DNA of 64,000 bases, from contig CAZGQS010000012.1 of the NCBI GenBank assembly GCA_964527775.1, forward strand, positions 3,577 to 67,576, in the 5' to 3' direction. Shown one piece after another: positions 49,483-58,931 of the stretch. Below the pieces are notes generated by a model. The model worked only from the letters and a program-made list of their open reading frames with translations, had not been told where the DNA came from and did not search any database. This DNA is from VMCP01 sp964527775. GTDB taxonomy: Bacteria; Bacteroidota; Bacteroidia; NS11-12g; UBA955. The position numbers and the translations under genes were made by a program. Position 1 is the stretch's first letter. Each line of letters starts with the position of its first letter.

Positions 49483-51309
49483 TTGAAAGCCGTATTAAAG
49501 TTTTTAAAATATGCTGCCAACCATAAGGGACTTATCTTTGGCAACTTCCTATTCAATTTATTCTACATCATTTTTCAGCTTGTTTCATTGCTGATGATCA
49601 TGCCGGTTTTGAGATTTTTGTTCTCCAAAGATCAAGATACTACACAATTGAAATCTCAAGCACACGGAGTGGGTGAGTGGTTTGCCAGTATTTATGAAGG
49701 ATTTTTACTTTGGTTTTCGGAGATGGCCAAAGGAGAGCCTTATAAGGCATTGGCATATTTAAGTATTGCCTTAGTTATCATCACTTTATTCAAGAATATC
49801 TCACGATTTACCGCTATGAATTTTATGGTTCTCATTCGTAATAGGAGCGTAAGGACTATGAGATTAGAGATTTATGATAAATGCTTAAAATTGCCCATTG
49901 CCTATTTTAATAATGAGCGTAAGGGTGATTTGATATCAAGAATGAGCAACGACATCAAGGAGATTGAATTTGCCTTGATGGTATCTTTGGAAGCCTTATA
50001 CTTTCAGCCTCTGAATATTTTGATATTTTTGGTTGCATTGATAGTATTGTCTGCTAAATTGACTCTCTATATTTTATTATTCTTACCCCTAACCGCTCTG
50101 ATTATTGGTGTAATTGGCCGTTCTTTAAGAAAAAAGAGTACTAGAAATCAGCAATTGATGGGGCAAGTTATGAGTTCTTTCGAAGAGACTTTGGGAGGAA
50201 TTCGCATCATTAAGGCGTTCAACGCATCGAAGTTTTTTTATGACAGATACAGTAAACAAGATCAGGATTATACTCGAAATAATATTTCTGTTCAGCGCAG
50301 GTATGATTTGTCATCTCCTATTTCAGAAACGATAGGAATTACTGTTTCTGCTGTGTTGCTTTGGCTAGGAGGAAGAATGGTTTTCAGAAATGAATTAGAT
50401 CCAGAATTCTTCTTGACATACTTTGCCATCTTTAGCCAGCTAATTCCGCCTTTTAAAGCCTTTTCTAATGCATTATATGCTGCGCAAAAGGGTATGGCAA
50501 GCCTGGAGAGGATTCAAGAGCTCGTAACGGCTCCTGTGACGGTTGAGGATCCTATTAATCCAGTGAAACCAAAGTTTGAGAGAGAATTGGTTCTCAATGG
50601 TGTTGGATTTGAATACAATTCAGGTATTTCGGTTATTAATCAATTTAATTTGACCATCAAAAAGGGTCAAACCATTGCATTTGTGGGCCCTTCTGGTGCG
50701 GGTAAAACTACAGTTACCGATTTGATTTCAAGATTTTATGATGTGACTCAAGGTTCAATAACTTTAGATGGACAGGACATCAGAAATTTTAATCAGGATG
50801 ATTATAGAAGGTTGATTGGAATTGTTAGCCAAGAAAGTGTGCTGTTCAATGATACAGTTAAGAACAACATAGCCCTAGGGTTACCCAATTTGTCACAAGC
50901 TGAAATAGAATCAGCGGCAACGGCTGCTTATGCTCATGACTTCATAATGGAAATGGAATTGGGTTATGATACTTTGGTAGGAGAACGTGGAGGAAAGCTT
51001 TCTGGTGGACAAAGACAAAGATTGTCTATTGCTCGTGCTTTGCTTAAGAATCCGGAGATATTGATTCTAGATGAAGCTACATCTGCATTGGATAGCAAAA
51101 GTGAAAAGGCCGTTCAAATGGCTTTAGAAACACTTATGAAAGACCGCACAAGCTTGATTATTGCTCATAGATTGAGCACTGTTATGCACGCTGATTTAAT
51201 TGTTGTGATGGATAGGGGCAGAATTGTAGAAACGGGTAATCACCAAGAACTTGTAGTTAAAAAAGGGTTATACAACAGCCTCATTCAACTACAAGAATTG
51301 GGATCTTAA
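49483..51309 (+). CDS. MsbA-like ABC exporter (half transporter)
   Basis: A ~608-residue half transporter. No ATG is available; starts at TTG 49477 or 49483 (MKAVLKFLKYAANHKG). The membrane part has six helices (for example LIFGNFLFNLFYIIFQLVSL, LILIFLVALIVL type stretches) and coupling helix MRLEIYDKCLKLPIAYFN; the ATPase has Walker A GPSGAGKTT, Q-loop VSQESVLF, signature LSGGQRQR and Walker B ILILDEATSALD. It exports lipid A-core, lipids or drugs across the inner membrane. Bacteroidota carry several such genes, so true MsbA identity is open. It converges on ftsH with 5 bp between. Confidence 0.9.
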   Translation: MKAVLKFLKYAANHKGLIFGNFLFNLFYIIFQLVSLLMIMPVLRFLFSKDQDTTQLKSQAHGVGEWFASIYEGFLLWFSEMAKGEPYKALAYLSIALVIITLFKNISRFTAMNFMVLIRNRSVRTMRLEIYDKCLKLPIAYFNNERKGDLISRMSNDIKEIEFALMVSLEALYFQPLNILIFLVALIVLSAKLTLYILLFLPLTALIIGVIGRSLRKKSTRNQQLMGQVMSSFEETLGGIRIIKAFNASKFFYDRYSKQDQDYTRNNISVQRRYDLSSPISETIGITVSAVLLWLGGRMVFRNELDPEFFLTYFAIFSQLIPPFKAFSNALYAAQKGMASLERIQELVTAPVTVEDPINPVKPKFERELVLNGVGFEYNSGISVINQFNLTIKKGQTIAFVGPSGAGKTTVTDLISRFYDVTQGSITLDGQDIRNFNQDDYRRLIGIVSQESVLFNDTVKNNIALGLPNLSQAEIESAATAAYAHDFIMEMELGYDTLVGERGGKLSGGQRQRLSIARALLKNPEILILDEATSALDSKSEKAVQMALETLMKDRTSLIIAHRLSTVMHADLIVVMDRGRIVETGNHQELVVKKGLYNSLIQLQELGS

Positions 51310-51314
51310 TTGCT

Positions 51315-53402
51315 TTAATCTTTTGGAGATTCTTCTGAATGATCTTCAGTATGATTTTCGTCAGACGAAGCTTCTATGACAGGTTTGTCTTCATTAACTT
51401 CTGCAGCGTTGTTTGTTTCTGGCTCTGGTAGTGCTTCAACGTGGCTGCTTCTGTGTTTATTGAGTTCAGTAACTTGCTGAGAGACTTCATCTTCTTCAAA
51501 AGGACGCGCACCTATTAGGCGTTCAATATCTGTTTTGAAGATAATTTCCTTTGAAAGTAGTTCTTGTGCAATGGCTTCAACTTGCTCTTTTTTCTCCGTT
51601 AACAATTGAATGGTGCGTTTGTAGGCTTGATCTATCATATCACGAACCTCAGTGTCAATCAATTCAGCTGTTTTTTCTGAGTAAGGTCGTTGGTATCCGT
51701 ATTCGCCTGTAGGATCGTTATAACTTACTTGACCTACCTTCTCACTCATTCCGTAGTTGGTGATCATACCGTAGGCTAATTTCGTGATTCTTTCAAGGTC
51801 ATTTTGAGCACCTGTAGATACTTTTCCGAAGAAAATTTGTTCGGCAGCTCGTCCCCCAAGAGTCATAGACATGCTGTCGAGTAATTGCTCAGTGCGGTAA
51901 AGGTACTGTTCTTTGGGAAGGTATTGAGCATAACCTAAAGCAGCAACTCCGCGGGGCACGATAGATACTTTCAAAAGTGGGTCTGCAAACTCTAAGAACC
52001 AACCTGCAACGGCGTGTCCAGCTTCGTGGTAAGCAACAATTTTCTTTTCTTCGGGGGAAATGATCTTGTTCTTTTTTTCTAATCCACCAATAACGCGGTC
52101 AATAGCGTCTTGGAAATCTTTCATTTCAACAAGTTCTTTGTTGCGACGAGCAGCAATAAGAGCAGCTTCATTACAAACGTTTGCAATTTCAGCTCCTGCA
52201 AATCCTGGTGTTTGAAGGGCTAATTTATGGGCATCAACATCGCTACTTAATTTGATTAGTGGACGAAGATGTACGCCAAAGATTTGCTCGCGGCCTACAA
52301 TGTCTGGGCGATCTACACTGATTTGACGGTCAAAACGACCTGGTCTCATCAAAGCTGTATCAAGAATTTCTGCACGGTTTGTTGCGGCAAGGATGATTAC
52401 ACCTGAGTCAGTTCCAAAACCATCCATTTCGGCTAGTAATTGGTTCAAGGTATTTTCACGTTCGTCGTTTGAACCTTGAACTAGATTTTTACCTCGGGCT
52501 CTACCAATGGCATCAATTTCATCTATGAAGATAATGGCAGGGGCTTTTTCTTTTGCTTGTTTGAAAAGATCTCTAACACGACTTGCACCCACGCCCACAA
52601 ACATTTCTACGAAATCAGAACCAGAAAGTGAGAAGAAAGGAACGCCTGCTTCGCCAGCAACTGCTTTTGCAAGAAGGGTTTTACCGGTACCTGGAGGTCC
52701 CACTAACAATGCACCTTTGGGTATTTTACCCCCAAGGTTGGTGTATTTTTTAGGATTTTTAAGGAAATCAACAATTTCCATGATTTCCTCTTTTGCTTCT
52801 TCGAGTCCGGCAACGTCTTTGAAAGTCACATTGACTTTAGTGTCTTTATCGAAGATTTGAGCTCTGGCGCGACCAATGGAGAAGATATTAGATCCTCCGC
52901 CGGCACCGCCACCACCGCCCATGCGTTTGAAGGCGATATTCCAGAAAATGAGGAAAATGGCTATGAAGAATATCCACTGAAACAATTCACCAAAAACATC
53001 AGAATGAGATTCGTATTTGATGATGAGTGAATTGGGATTTTCTAGCTGTTTTTTGAGGTCTTGTACTTCGTTGTTGAAGTAACCTTTTTCAATTTCAAAA
53101 CCGAAGTTGGGCTCAGTTTGACCAAACATATCTTCGCGGGAGCGAGATTTCTTGTAGTTTTTCTGTTCTTGAGCTTCTCTGGTGAGGTATACTTCTACGA
53201 AGCGATCATTGACTAACTTAAGTTCTTTAACATCGCCTTTTAGAACCATTTCGCGCACGTCATTCCAAGTGGTACTTTGTCCTTGACTACGTGGTATAAA
53301 GTTTAGGGCTAAAAAGACGATAAATAAAATTCCGTATATCCAGTAATGGTTAAATTTAAAGCCGTTTTGTTTGGGCTTGTTTGGTTTAGGTTGTTCGTTC
53401 AT
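51315..53402 (-). CDS. ftsH: ATP-dependent zinc metalloprotease FtsH
   Basis: A 695-residue membrane protease: helices at residues ~19-36 and ~140-159, a periplasmic part between them, the AAA+ ATPase with Walker A GPPGTGKT (235-242), Walker B IIFIDEIDAIG (291-300) and second-region RPGRFDR (353-359), and the zinc site HEAGH (459-463). It degrades misassembled membrane proteins and regulators such as LpxC and sigma-32 in other bacteria. The Gly-rich GGGGGAGGGSN linker (162-172) after the second helix is normal. In Bacteroidota ftsH often follows rsfS; here it is separated from it by 33 kb. The C-terminus is an acidic tail (EDHSEESPKD). Confidence 0.97.
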   Translation of the reverse strand: MNEQPKPNKPKQNGFKFNHYWIYGILFIVFLALNFIPRSQGQSTTWNDVREMVLKGDVKELKLVNDRFVEVYLTREAQEQKNYKKSRSREDMFGQTEPNFGFEIEKGYFNNEVQDLKKQLENPNSLIIKYESHSDVFGELFQWIFFIAIFLIFWNIAFKRMGGGGGAGGGSNIFSIGRARAQIFDKDTKVNVTFKDVAGLEEAKEEIMEIVDFLKNPKKYTNLGGKIPKGALLVGPPGTGKTLLAKAVAGEAGVPFFSLSGSDFVEMFVGVGASRVRDLFKQAKEKAPAIIFIDEIDAIGRARGKNLVQGSNDERENTLNQLLAEMDGFGTDSGVIILAATNRAEILDTALMRPGRFDRQISVDRPDIVGREQIFGVHLRPLIKLSSDVDAHKLALQTPGFAGAEIANVCNEAALIAARRNKELVEMKDFQDAIDRVIGGLEKKNKIISPEEKKIVAYHEAGHAVAGWFLEFADPLLKVSIVPRGVAALGYAQYLPKEQYLYRTEQLLDSMSMTLGGRAAEQIFFGKVSTGAQNDLERITKLAYGMITNYGMSEKVGQVSYNDPTGEYGYQRPYSEKTAELIDTEVRDMIDQAYKRTIQLLTEKKEQVEAIAQELLSKEIIFKTDIERLIGARPFEEDEVSQQVTELNKHRSSHVEALPEPETNNAAEVNEDKPVIEASSDENHTEDHSEESPKD

Positions 53403-53494
53403 TCGTTTGGAAAAATTTTGAATAATTCAGTAACATACAAATCTACACTTTTGTGGTCAAAGTGTTTGTTAGAAGCGACGGGAATGTCAAAATA

Positions 53495-54772
53495 TCAGAT
53501 AGAAAATTCAGACAATATTTTACCCAACTGATACACATCTTCAAAGCTATTATACATTGGTGCTGGGGCTATTCGAATCACATTGGGTTCTCTCCAATCG
53601 GCAATCACATTGTTCTGGGTAAGAAAATCAAAAATCTGTTTTCCATTTTCCTCAACTAATAGAGACAATTGGGCACCGCGTTGTTTTGGGTCAGAAGGAG
53701 TAATAATTTCAAAATTAATGTGCGAATTTGATTTTTGAGTTTCAAGCAATACAAATTCTAGATAGCCTGTTAATTGTAGGCTTTTAGTTCTTAAGTTATC
53801 AATTCCTGCACGGTCAAAAATCTCCAAAGATGCTGAATGAACGGCCATTCCAAAAACGGGGGCATTAGACATTTGCCAACCTGCGGCGCCTGGTTCTGGT
53901 GAATACCCTTTTTGCATGAGGAAACGCTTATCTTCACGGTATCCCCACCAACCAGCAAGTCGATGTTGATTGGGGTTAGTAGCGTGTTTCTCGTGAATGT
54001 AAATTCCAGAAACGTTTCCAGGCCCTGAGTTTAGATATTTGTAGGAACACCAAGCAGCAAAATCTACGTTCCAATCGTGCAGTTTCACGTTAATATTTCC
54101 TGCCGCATGAGCAAGGTCAAACCCGGCGATTGCGCCAATTTCATGGGCTTTTTGTGTGATACTTTGTATGTCAAAGTACTGACCAGTATAGTATTGAACA
54201 CCGCTGAAAAAGACCAGTGCAATTTCGTCTTTATGTGCTTCAATGGTGTCTAAAATATCTTGAGTTTCTAGGGTATGTTTGCCAGTTTTAGGAGATACTT
54301 CAATTACGGCATCTTCGTATTTATATCCGTGAAAAGTTACTTGACTTTCAACCGCATACATATCTGAAGGGAAAGCACCTGCTTCCATAATGATTTTATA
54401 TCTGTTGCCGTTTGGTTTATAAAATGAAGCCATTAGGAAGTGTAGATTAACCGTTAATTGGTTCATTACTACAACTTCAATGGGTTTTGCTCCTACAATT
54501 TTTGCAGCTTGTTCGGTGAGAAATTTATGGTAATGAAACCAAGGTTTTCTCCCGTGAAAATGTCCTTCAACACCCCAAACCGACCAGTCTTCTAATTCAA
54601 CATTAAGTGCAGCGGCAGCTGTTTTTGGTTGCAGGCCTAGAGAGTTTCCGCAAAAATAAATTTGGGTTTCGCCCATTTGATTTTTTGGGAAGTGAAATTC
54701 GTTTCTGAAATGAGCAAGGCTATCTTGTTGATCTAAATTTCGGGCAAATTCGAGGGTATTTTGGAACTGCAT
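53495..54772 (-). CDS. kynU: Kynureninase
   Basis: A 425-residue PLP enzyme of fold type I: FCGNSLGLQPKTAAAAL near the N-terminus, HFHGRKPWFHYHKFL, the DLAHAAGNINVKLHDW block with the PLP-binding Asp, the Schiff-base lysine Lys245 in WCSYKYLNSGPG, and KRFLMQKGYSPEPGAAGWQM. It cleaves kynurenine to anthranilate and Ala, or 3-hydroxykynurenine to 3-hydroxyanthranilate, for Trp breakdown or NAD synthesis. Other kyn genes are not in the window. It is divergent from a MarR-family gene 17 bp away, a likely regulator. A minus-strand TAACTTTG box lies 10 bp before its ATG. Confidence 0.95.
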   Translation of the reverse strand: MQFQNTLEFARNLDQQDSLAHFRNEFHFPKNQMGETQIYFCGNSLGLQPKTAAAALNVELEDWSVWGVEGHFHGRKPWFHYHKFLTEQAAKIVGAKPIEVVVMNQLTVNLHFLMASFYKPNGNRYKIIMEAGAFPSDMYAVESQVTFHGYKYEDAVIEVSPKTGKHTLETQDILDTIEAHKDEIALVFFSGVQYYTGQYFDIQSITQKAHEIGAIAGFDLAHAAGNINVKLHDWNVDFAAWCSYKYLNSGPGNVSGIYIHEKHATNPNQHRLAGWWGYREDKRFLMQKGYSPEPGAAGWQMSNAPVFGMAVHSASLEIFDRAGIDNLRTKSLQLTGYLEFVLLETQKSNSHINFEIITPSDPKQRGAQLSLLVEENGKQIFDFLTQNNVIADWREPNVIRIAPAPMYNSFEDVYQLGKILSEFSI

Positions 54773-54782
54773 ATCTTAATTA

Positions 54783-54790
54783 CAAAGTTA
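54783..54790 (-). promoter_or_regulatory. -7 box of kynU overlapping the marR start
   Basis: Minus-strand TAACTTTG fits TAnnTTTG and ends 10 bp before the kynU ATG. Its first base is the A of the marR ATG at 54790, so the two start regions share DNA. Confidence 0.4.
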
Positions 54791-55260
54791 TGTATTTAAT
54801 TTGCTTTGATTTGAAAATAGAAGACGAATTAAAACAGAGTAAATTTCAATCTAATCTGCATAAAGCATTGATAAATATCATGTTTACATCGGGTTGGGTA
54901 TATAATCAATTTCGGGAAATTTTCAAGAGTTACAGGTTAACCCACCAGCAATATAATGTGCTTCGAATTTTAAGGGGGAAATATCCAGATTCATTGAACC
55001 CCACTGATATTAAAGCAGTCATGTTGGATAAAAATCCAGATTTAACTCGACTGTGCGATCGGTTGTGTGAAATGGGCTACATCGATAGAGAGGTTGATGT
55101 GCACAACAAGAGAAAGATGAATATTAAAATCAATGAAAAGGGTTTATCTATATTGAAAGAGATTGATCCGCTCATGGAAGAATTTAATAATTCAAGGTTC
55201 AATCTTACCGAAGAAGAGGCTGATCAGTTAAGCGCTTTACTTGATAAGGCTAGGGCTTAA
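54790..55260 (+). CDS. MarR-family transcriptional regulator
   Basis: A 156-residue winged-helix protein: N-terminal helix (LHKALINIMFTSGWVYNQF), HTH with LTHQQYNVLRILRGKYPDSL, LTRLCDRLCEMGYIDREVD and the basic wing NKRKMNIKINEKG, then a dimer helix. MarR proteins usually repress neighbouring genes until a ligand binds. The divergent position and shared start region with kynU suggest it controls that gene, perhaps with kynurenine as effector; this is inferred. ATG 54790 is the only reasonable start. Its stop overlaps the convergent methyltransferase gene by 4 bp. Confidence 0.88.
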   Translation: MYLICFDLKIEDELKQSKFQSNLHKALINIMFTSGWVYNQFREIFKSYRLTHQQYNVLRILRGKYPDSLNPTDIKAVMLDKNPDLTRLCDRLCEMGYIDREVDVHNKRKMNIKINEKGLSILKEIDPLMEEFNNSRFNLTEEEADQLSALLDKARA

Positions 55261-55907
55261 CCCATTTTTTGAATAAGGGTAAGTCCGTCTCTGATTGGCA
55301 ACAAAAGTGTTTTGGCGTTGGGGTATTTGCTGGCTTTTTGATTGAAAGCATGCATGATTTGAGTATCGTTATCGTTTTTTAATTCGGTTTCATCAATCAC
55401 TTTACCGCTCCATAGGGTATTGTCAAAGAGCATGATTCCACCGGAAGGTAGCAAAGGGAAAATAGTATCCAGGTAGGTGGCGTAGTTTTTCTTATCAGCG
55501 TCTACGAAAACAAAATCAGGTTTATGGTTGCACAGAGGAATTTTAGCAAGTGCTTCACCTACATGCCAATGAACTCTGTTCATGAAATCATAGGTTTTCC
55601 AAAACTCTTGCGCTTTGAATGCAATTTCGACATCAGCTTCAAATGCGTGAATTTGCGAGGAGGCAGATAGATTTTCAGTTAGACAAGCTGTAGCATATCC
55701 GGTGAATGTTCCAATTTCCCAAATACAATTTGGATTTTTTAATAAGACCAACTGAGCTAAGAATCTACCTTGAAGATGCCCACTTAATTGTCTTGGATTT
55801 ACTGTTTTACGCCAAGTGTAGTTGGTTAGTTCTTTGAGATATTCAGGTTCAGGCTCGCTGAAATTTTCAGAATATACGTGTATGGAATTTTGCCAATCGG
55901 GATGCAT
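55257..55907 (-). CDS. Class I SAM-dependent O-methyltransferase
   Basis: A 216-residue protein of the catechol/caffeoyl-CoA O-methyltransferase type: NPRQLSGHLQGRFLAQL, CIWEIGTFTGYATACL as the SAM loop, HAFEADVEIAFKAQEFW and PDFVFVDADKKNYATYL with metal-binding Asp residues, then LFDNTLWSGKVID. These enzymes transfer a methyl group to hydroxyls of catechol-like substrates with Mg2+. The substrate is unknown. ATG 55907 is preferred over TTG 55913. Convergent with marR (4-bp overlap), divergent from the DUF2795 gene. Confidence 0.87.
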   Translation of the reverse strand: MHPDWQNSIHVYSENFSEPEPEYLKELTNYTWRKTVNPRQLSGHLQGRFLAQLVLLKNPNCIWEIGTFTGYATACLTENLSASSQIHAFEADVEIAFKAQEFWKTYDFMNRVHWHVGEALAKIPLCNHKPDFVFVDADKKNYATYLDTIFPLLPSGGIMLFDNTLWSGKVIDETELKNDNDTQIMHAFNQKASKYPNAKTLLLPIRDGLTLIQKMG

Positions 55908-55931
55908 AATCAAAGTTTAAACAAAGTTGGC

Positions 55932-55961
55932 TTGAATTTTTAAAATAAACCTATATTTTCG
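55932..55961 (+). promoter_or_regulatory. Promoter of the DUF2795 gene
   Basis: TTG at 55932-55934, 19-bp spacer and TATTTTCG at 55954-55961; ATG 55988 follows after 26 bp. The TTTCG variant of the -7 box appears here with full context. Confidence 0.55.
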
Positions 55962-55987
55962 CGGAAAAATAAACCCGCTTAAATAAT

Positions 55988-56209
55988 ATGTATTGGACCT
56001 TAGAATTAGTAAGTTACTTGGACGATGCTCCATGGCCTGCAACAAAAGATGAATTAATTGATTATGCTATTCGCTCTGGTGCGCCTTTGGAGGTGATTGA
56101 AAATCTTCAAGAACTTGAAGATGACGGTGAGCCTTACGAGAGCATTGAGGAAATCTGGAGTGATTACCCTACAGATGACGATTACTTCTTCAACGAAGAC
56201 GAACTTTAA
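55988..56209 (+). CDS. DUF2795 family small acidic protein
   Basis: A 73-residue acidic protein: MYWTLELVSYLDDAPWPATK, then DELIDYAIRSGAPLEVIENL and an Asp/Glu/Tyr-rich tail (DYPTDDDYFFNEDEL). This is the DUF2795 family, found as single small proteins across Bacteroidota; the LDDAPWPATK and ENLQEL parts are the conserved core. The function is unknown. It has its own clear promoter and is followed after 16 bp by the convergent hflX end. Confidence 0.88.
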   Translation: MYWTLELVSYLDDAPWPATKDELIDYAIRSGAPLEVIENLQELEDDGEPYESIEEIWSDYPTDDDYFFNEDEL

Positions 56210-56225
56210 TTTTTAGAAGGAGTTT

Positions 56226-57386
56226 TTAATTCCTGTTTTTAACAAGTTCAGAAACGAGCAGTTTTCTGAGTGAGTCAATATTGTCTTTGTTTTGCGCAGA
56301 GATGAACACAGCGGGTGCGTTCTCTTTTGCCAGCCACGAAGCTTCAAATTGTTCAATGGTAAGCCCTGTAGATCCCACATAAAACTCATCACCGGGAGTG
56401 AAGGCGTCAATTTTGTTAAACACAATTATTTCGGGCTTATAGGATGCACCGATAGCATGGAGCGTCTCTTTCACAGCAATCATTTGATCTTCGAAAGCGG
56501 GGTTAGAAAGATCTACAACGTGAAGAAGAACATCTGCTTCTAATGCTTCAGCTAGTGTGCTTTTGAAACTTTCAACCAATAGAGTGGGCAGTTTTCGAAT
56601 AAATCCTACTGTGTCACTAACCAAAATGGGCAGCATCTGAAATTCATTGAAGGGGTGTGGAAGTACAATCTTGCGCACGGTGGCGTCTAGGGTAGCAAAT
56701 AGCTTATTTTCTACTAAGACATCAGATCTTGAGAGTAGGTTCATGATGGTACTTTTACCTACGTTGGTATATCCTACTAGGGCAGCTCTGTAAGAGCCGT
56801 CTCTTCCTGAACGTTGAGTGCGACCAACTTTTTCAATGTGTTGTAGTTTTTCTCTGAGAAGAGATATTCTGTTTCTCAATATCCGTCTATCTGTTTCAAT
56901 TTCAGTTTCACCGGGTCCTTTCATTCCAATTCCCCCTTTTTGTTTGCTCAAGTGAGTCCATAAACCGGTCAATCTGGGGAGCATAAAAATACTTTGGGCA
57001 AGTTCAACCTGTACTTTTGCTTGAGATGTACGAGCATTTTTAGCAAAGATGTCTAAAATTAAGTGGGTGCGGCTGAGAACTTTAACCCCCTCTAGTTCAG
57101 TTTCAATGTTCCGAACTTGAGCTGGGCTGAGTTCGTCATCAAAGATGGCCACATCAATTTTTGCATCTCTGCAGTAGTCGGCAATTTCTTCCATTTTCCC
57201 TTTTCCCACGTAGGTTTTAGGGTGTGGGAACTCCATTCTTTGAGTGAATCGTTTTACTGTTTCCGCACCAGCAGTGTGTGCTAGTTGTTCTAATTCATCA
57301 AGGTATTCTTTGATGGGTAATGCCAAGTTTGGAATTTCAACTCCTACTAAAATGACTTTTTCTTTATTTTTTTGATTGGAATGCAC
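56226..57386 (-). CDS. hflX: GTPase HflX
   Basis: A 386-residue GTPase: N-terminal HflX domain with YLDELEQLAHTAGAETV, AIFDDELSPAQVRNIE, DRTHLILDIF-like SRTHLILDIFAKNARTSQAK, then the KQKGGIGMKGPGETEIETDR segment, and a G domain with G1 GYTNVGKST and G3 DTVGFIRKLP, G4 NKID. HflX splits stalled or inactive 70S ribosomes during stress. The start is GTG 57386 (no ATG fits). It is divergent from the hypothetical gene at 57453. Confidence 0.95.
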   Translation of the reverse strand: MHSNQKNKEKVILVGVEIPNLALPIKEYLDELEQLAHTAGAETVKRFTQRMEFPHPKTYVGKGKMEEIADYCRDAKIDVAIFDDELSPAQVRNIETELEGVKVLSRTHLILDIFAKNARTSQAKVQVELAQSIFMLPRLTGLWTHLSKQKGGIGMKGPGETEIETDRRILRNRISLLREKLQHIEKVGRTQRSGRDGSYRAALVGYTNVGKSTIMNLLSRSDVLVENKLFATLDATVRKIVLPHPFNEFQMLPILVSDTVGFIRKLPTLLVESFKSTLAEALEADVLLHVVDLSNPAFEDQMIAVKETLHAIGASYKPEIIVFNKIDAFTPGDEFYVGSTGLTIEQFEASWLAKENAPAVFISAQNKDNIDSLRKLLVSELVKNRN

Positions 57387-57452
57387 AGAAGAACTGCGAA
57401 ATTACGGTGGAATTTGGGAATTCAGGGGTTAACCTCGAATTTTGAACGAAAC

Positions 57453-58922
57453 ATGAGAAGATGGAGTGCTTTTTTATTGATGTTTGGGGTATGCACCTTG
57501 TATGCTCAAAACTATCAATTGTCAAATAAGCCTCAACTAAATCAGAAGAAAAGTATTTTTCATAAGCCCTTAGGTGAATCTAGTTTAGGAATTTACACAC
57601 TGAATTACGCCAATGATTATTTGACGGCTGGGTTTAGTATTGAAAGATACGGCACCGATTTTGGGTTTATTTCCGACCGATATATTAAAACCCCCAAGAA
57701 AACATTTGTTCTCGATTTATTTGTTTCAGATACAGCTATTTATTGGACTTCTGTTTATTACAGTAGGGGTAGAGGCTTGCAAGTTGTTTTAAGTTGGTTG
57801 AATGCTAACCTTGAAGGGGAAATACAAACCTTGGTCATTGATGAAATTGAAGGATTAAAAGAGCGTGATTTAGAAAATTTACGCGTGAGTTTTAAGAGAA
57901 AGAGCTCGAGTTGGTTATTGTCTTACATAAAAAATAATGGCTCGAATACGTTAATTGATTTTAGATTTTATGATTTTAGGGGCAGCCGAATTGCTAAGAA
58001 ATCTCGAGCCATAGATTTTGATATTCAGATGCTGCAGCTCGAACAAGTAAGTTGGACAGATACGCAGCAAATTTTTAGTTATTTAACCATTCAAAGACCT
58101 AGAGAGTTGTTTGTTAGGAATCAACGAGAACAAAGTGCTTTGGTGGTTTATTCAGAGCCCAAATTTTCAAAATTGGTGGTTAAAGAACTGGAAAGTGATT
58201 TCAATCTTCAAGCAGGAAGCATAATTTTGGATCCTCAGAAACGATTTTGGAGTTTGGTTGGTTTATATGGAGAGTCGGGAAAACAAAGCGAAGGATATTA
58301 TGTGTGTAAAATGGAAATTGGCCCTATTGAGAATGGTTTTAATTTTCAACTTTATCCATTTCCTGAGAATACTTTAAGAATTCTGGATGGCCGGATAAAA
58401 CTTAAAAAGGTTCCCAAACCTGAGAATTATCTATCTAGAAGATTGCTGGTTCGAAATGATGGGAGTTTGGTTTTGATTTTGGAGCGATTTATTGAATTGA
58501 AGCAACTAGAAACATATTACATTAATGGAATTCCGCAGTCATCAACCAAGGTTTTATATAATTTCAATGAAATTGGATTGTTGTTTCTAAATCTTCAAAA
58601 TCAAGTGGATACTTGTTTGAGAATAGATAAGGAGCAACTGTCAGGTCCAAATACCAGCTATATGTTGGGATTTGGCAGTTATTTATGTGAAGATGGCATT
58701 CATTTGGTGTACAATCAAGACATTTCTAAAAGCAATGAAATCATTGATGTGGTTGTTCGCCCTGATTTTGAAATAGAGAAAAAGGTTTTGGTGAATAGTG
58801 AGAATTTTTACCATACAGCAGTTCCATTCGATGGAATGGAAACGAATTATTGCACATACACATTACCTTTGCTGCGCGATAAACAGTGGTTTTGGATGAG
58901 AATTCAAGACATCAAAAAATAA
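57453..58922 (+). CDS. Exported protein of unknown function
   Basis: A 489-residue protein from ATG 57453, preceded by a signal peptide (RRWSAFLLMFGVCTLYAQN). The rest is a mixed beta-rich sequence without motifs I recognise, for example KPLGESSLGIYTLNYANDYL, SKLVVKELESDFNLQ and FGSYLCEDGIHLVYN, where short WxG or YxxG strands hint at a beta-propeller or barrel-like fold. It precedes the DUF6427 gene by 9 bp, so the two probably form an operon. Earlier ATGs in frame (57372) overlap hflX and do not give a signal peptide. Family unknown. Confidence 0.6.
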   Translation: MRRWSAFLLMFGVCTLYAQNYQLSNKPQLNQKKSIFHKPLGESSLGIYTLNYANDYLTAGFSIERYGTDFGFISDRYIKTPKKTFVLDLFVSDTAIYWTSVYYSRGRGLQVVLSWLNANLEGEIQTLVIDEIEGLKERDLENLRVSFKRKSSSWLLSYIKNNGSNTLIDFRFYDFRGSRIAKKSRAIDFDIQMLQLEQVSWTDTQQIFSYLTIQRPRELFVRNQREQSALVVYSEPKFSKLVVKELESDFNLQAGSIILDPQKRFWSLVGLYGESGKQSEGYYVCKMEIGPIENGFNFQLYPFPENTLRILDGRIKLKKVPKPENYLSRRLLVRNDGSLVLILERFIELKQLETYYINGIPQSSTKVLYNFNEIGLLFLNLQNQVDTCLRIDKEQLSGPNTSYMLGFGSYLCEDGIHLVYNQDISKSNEIIDVVVRPDFEIEKKVLVNSENFYHTAVPFDGMETNYCTYTLPLLRDKQWFWMRIQDIKK

Positions 58923-58931
58923 ACTATTTTC

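Noticed and set aside
43605..51309. Two ABC exporters as a heterodimer operon
   Set aside because: They lie on opposite strands, 4 kb apart with comF and the T9SS gene between; each has complete ATPase motifs, so homodimers are more likely.
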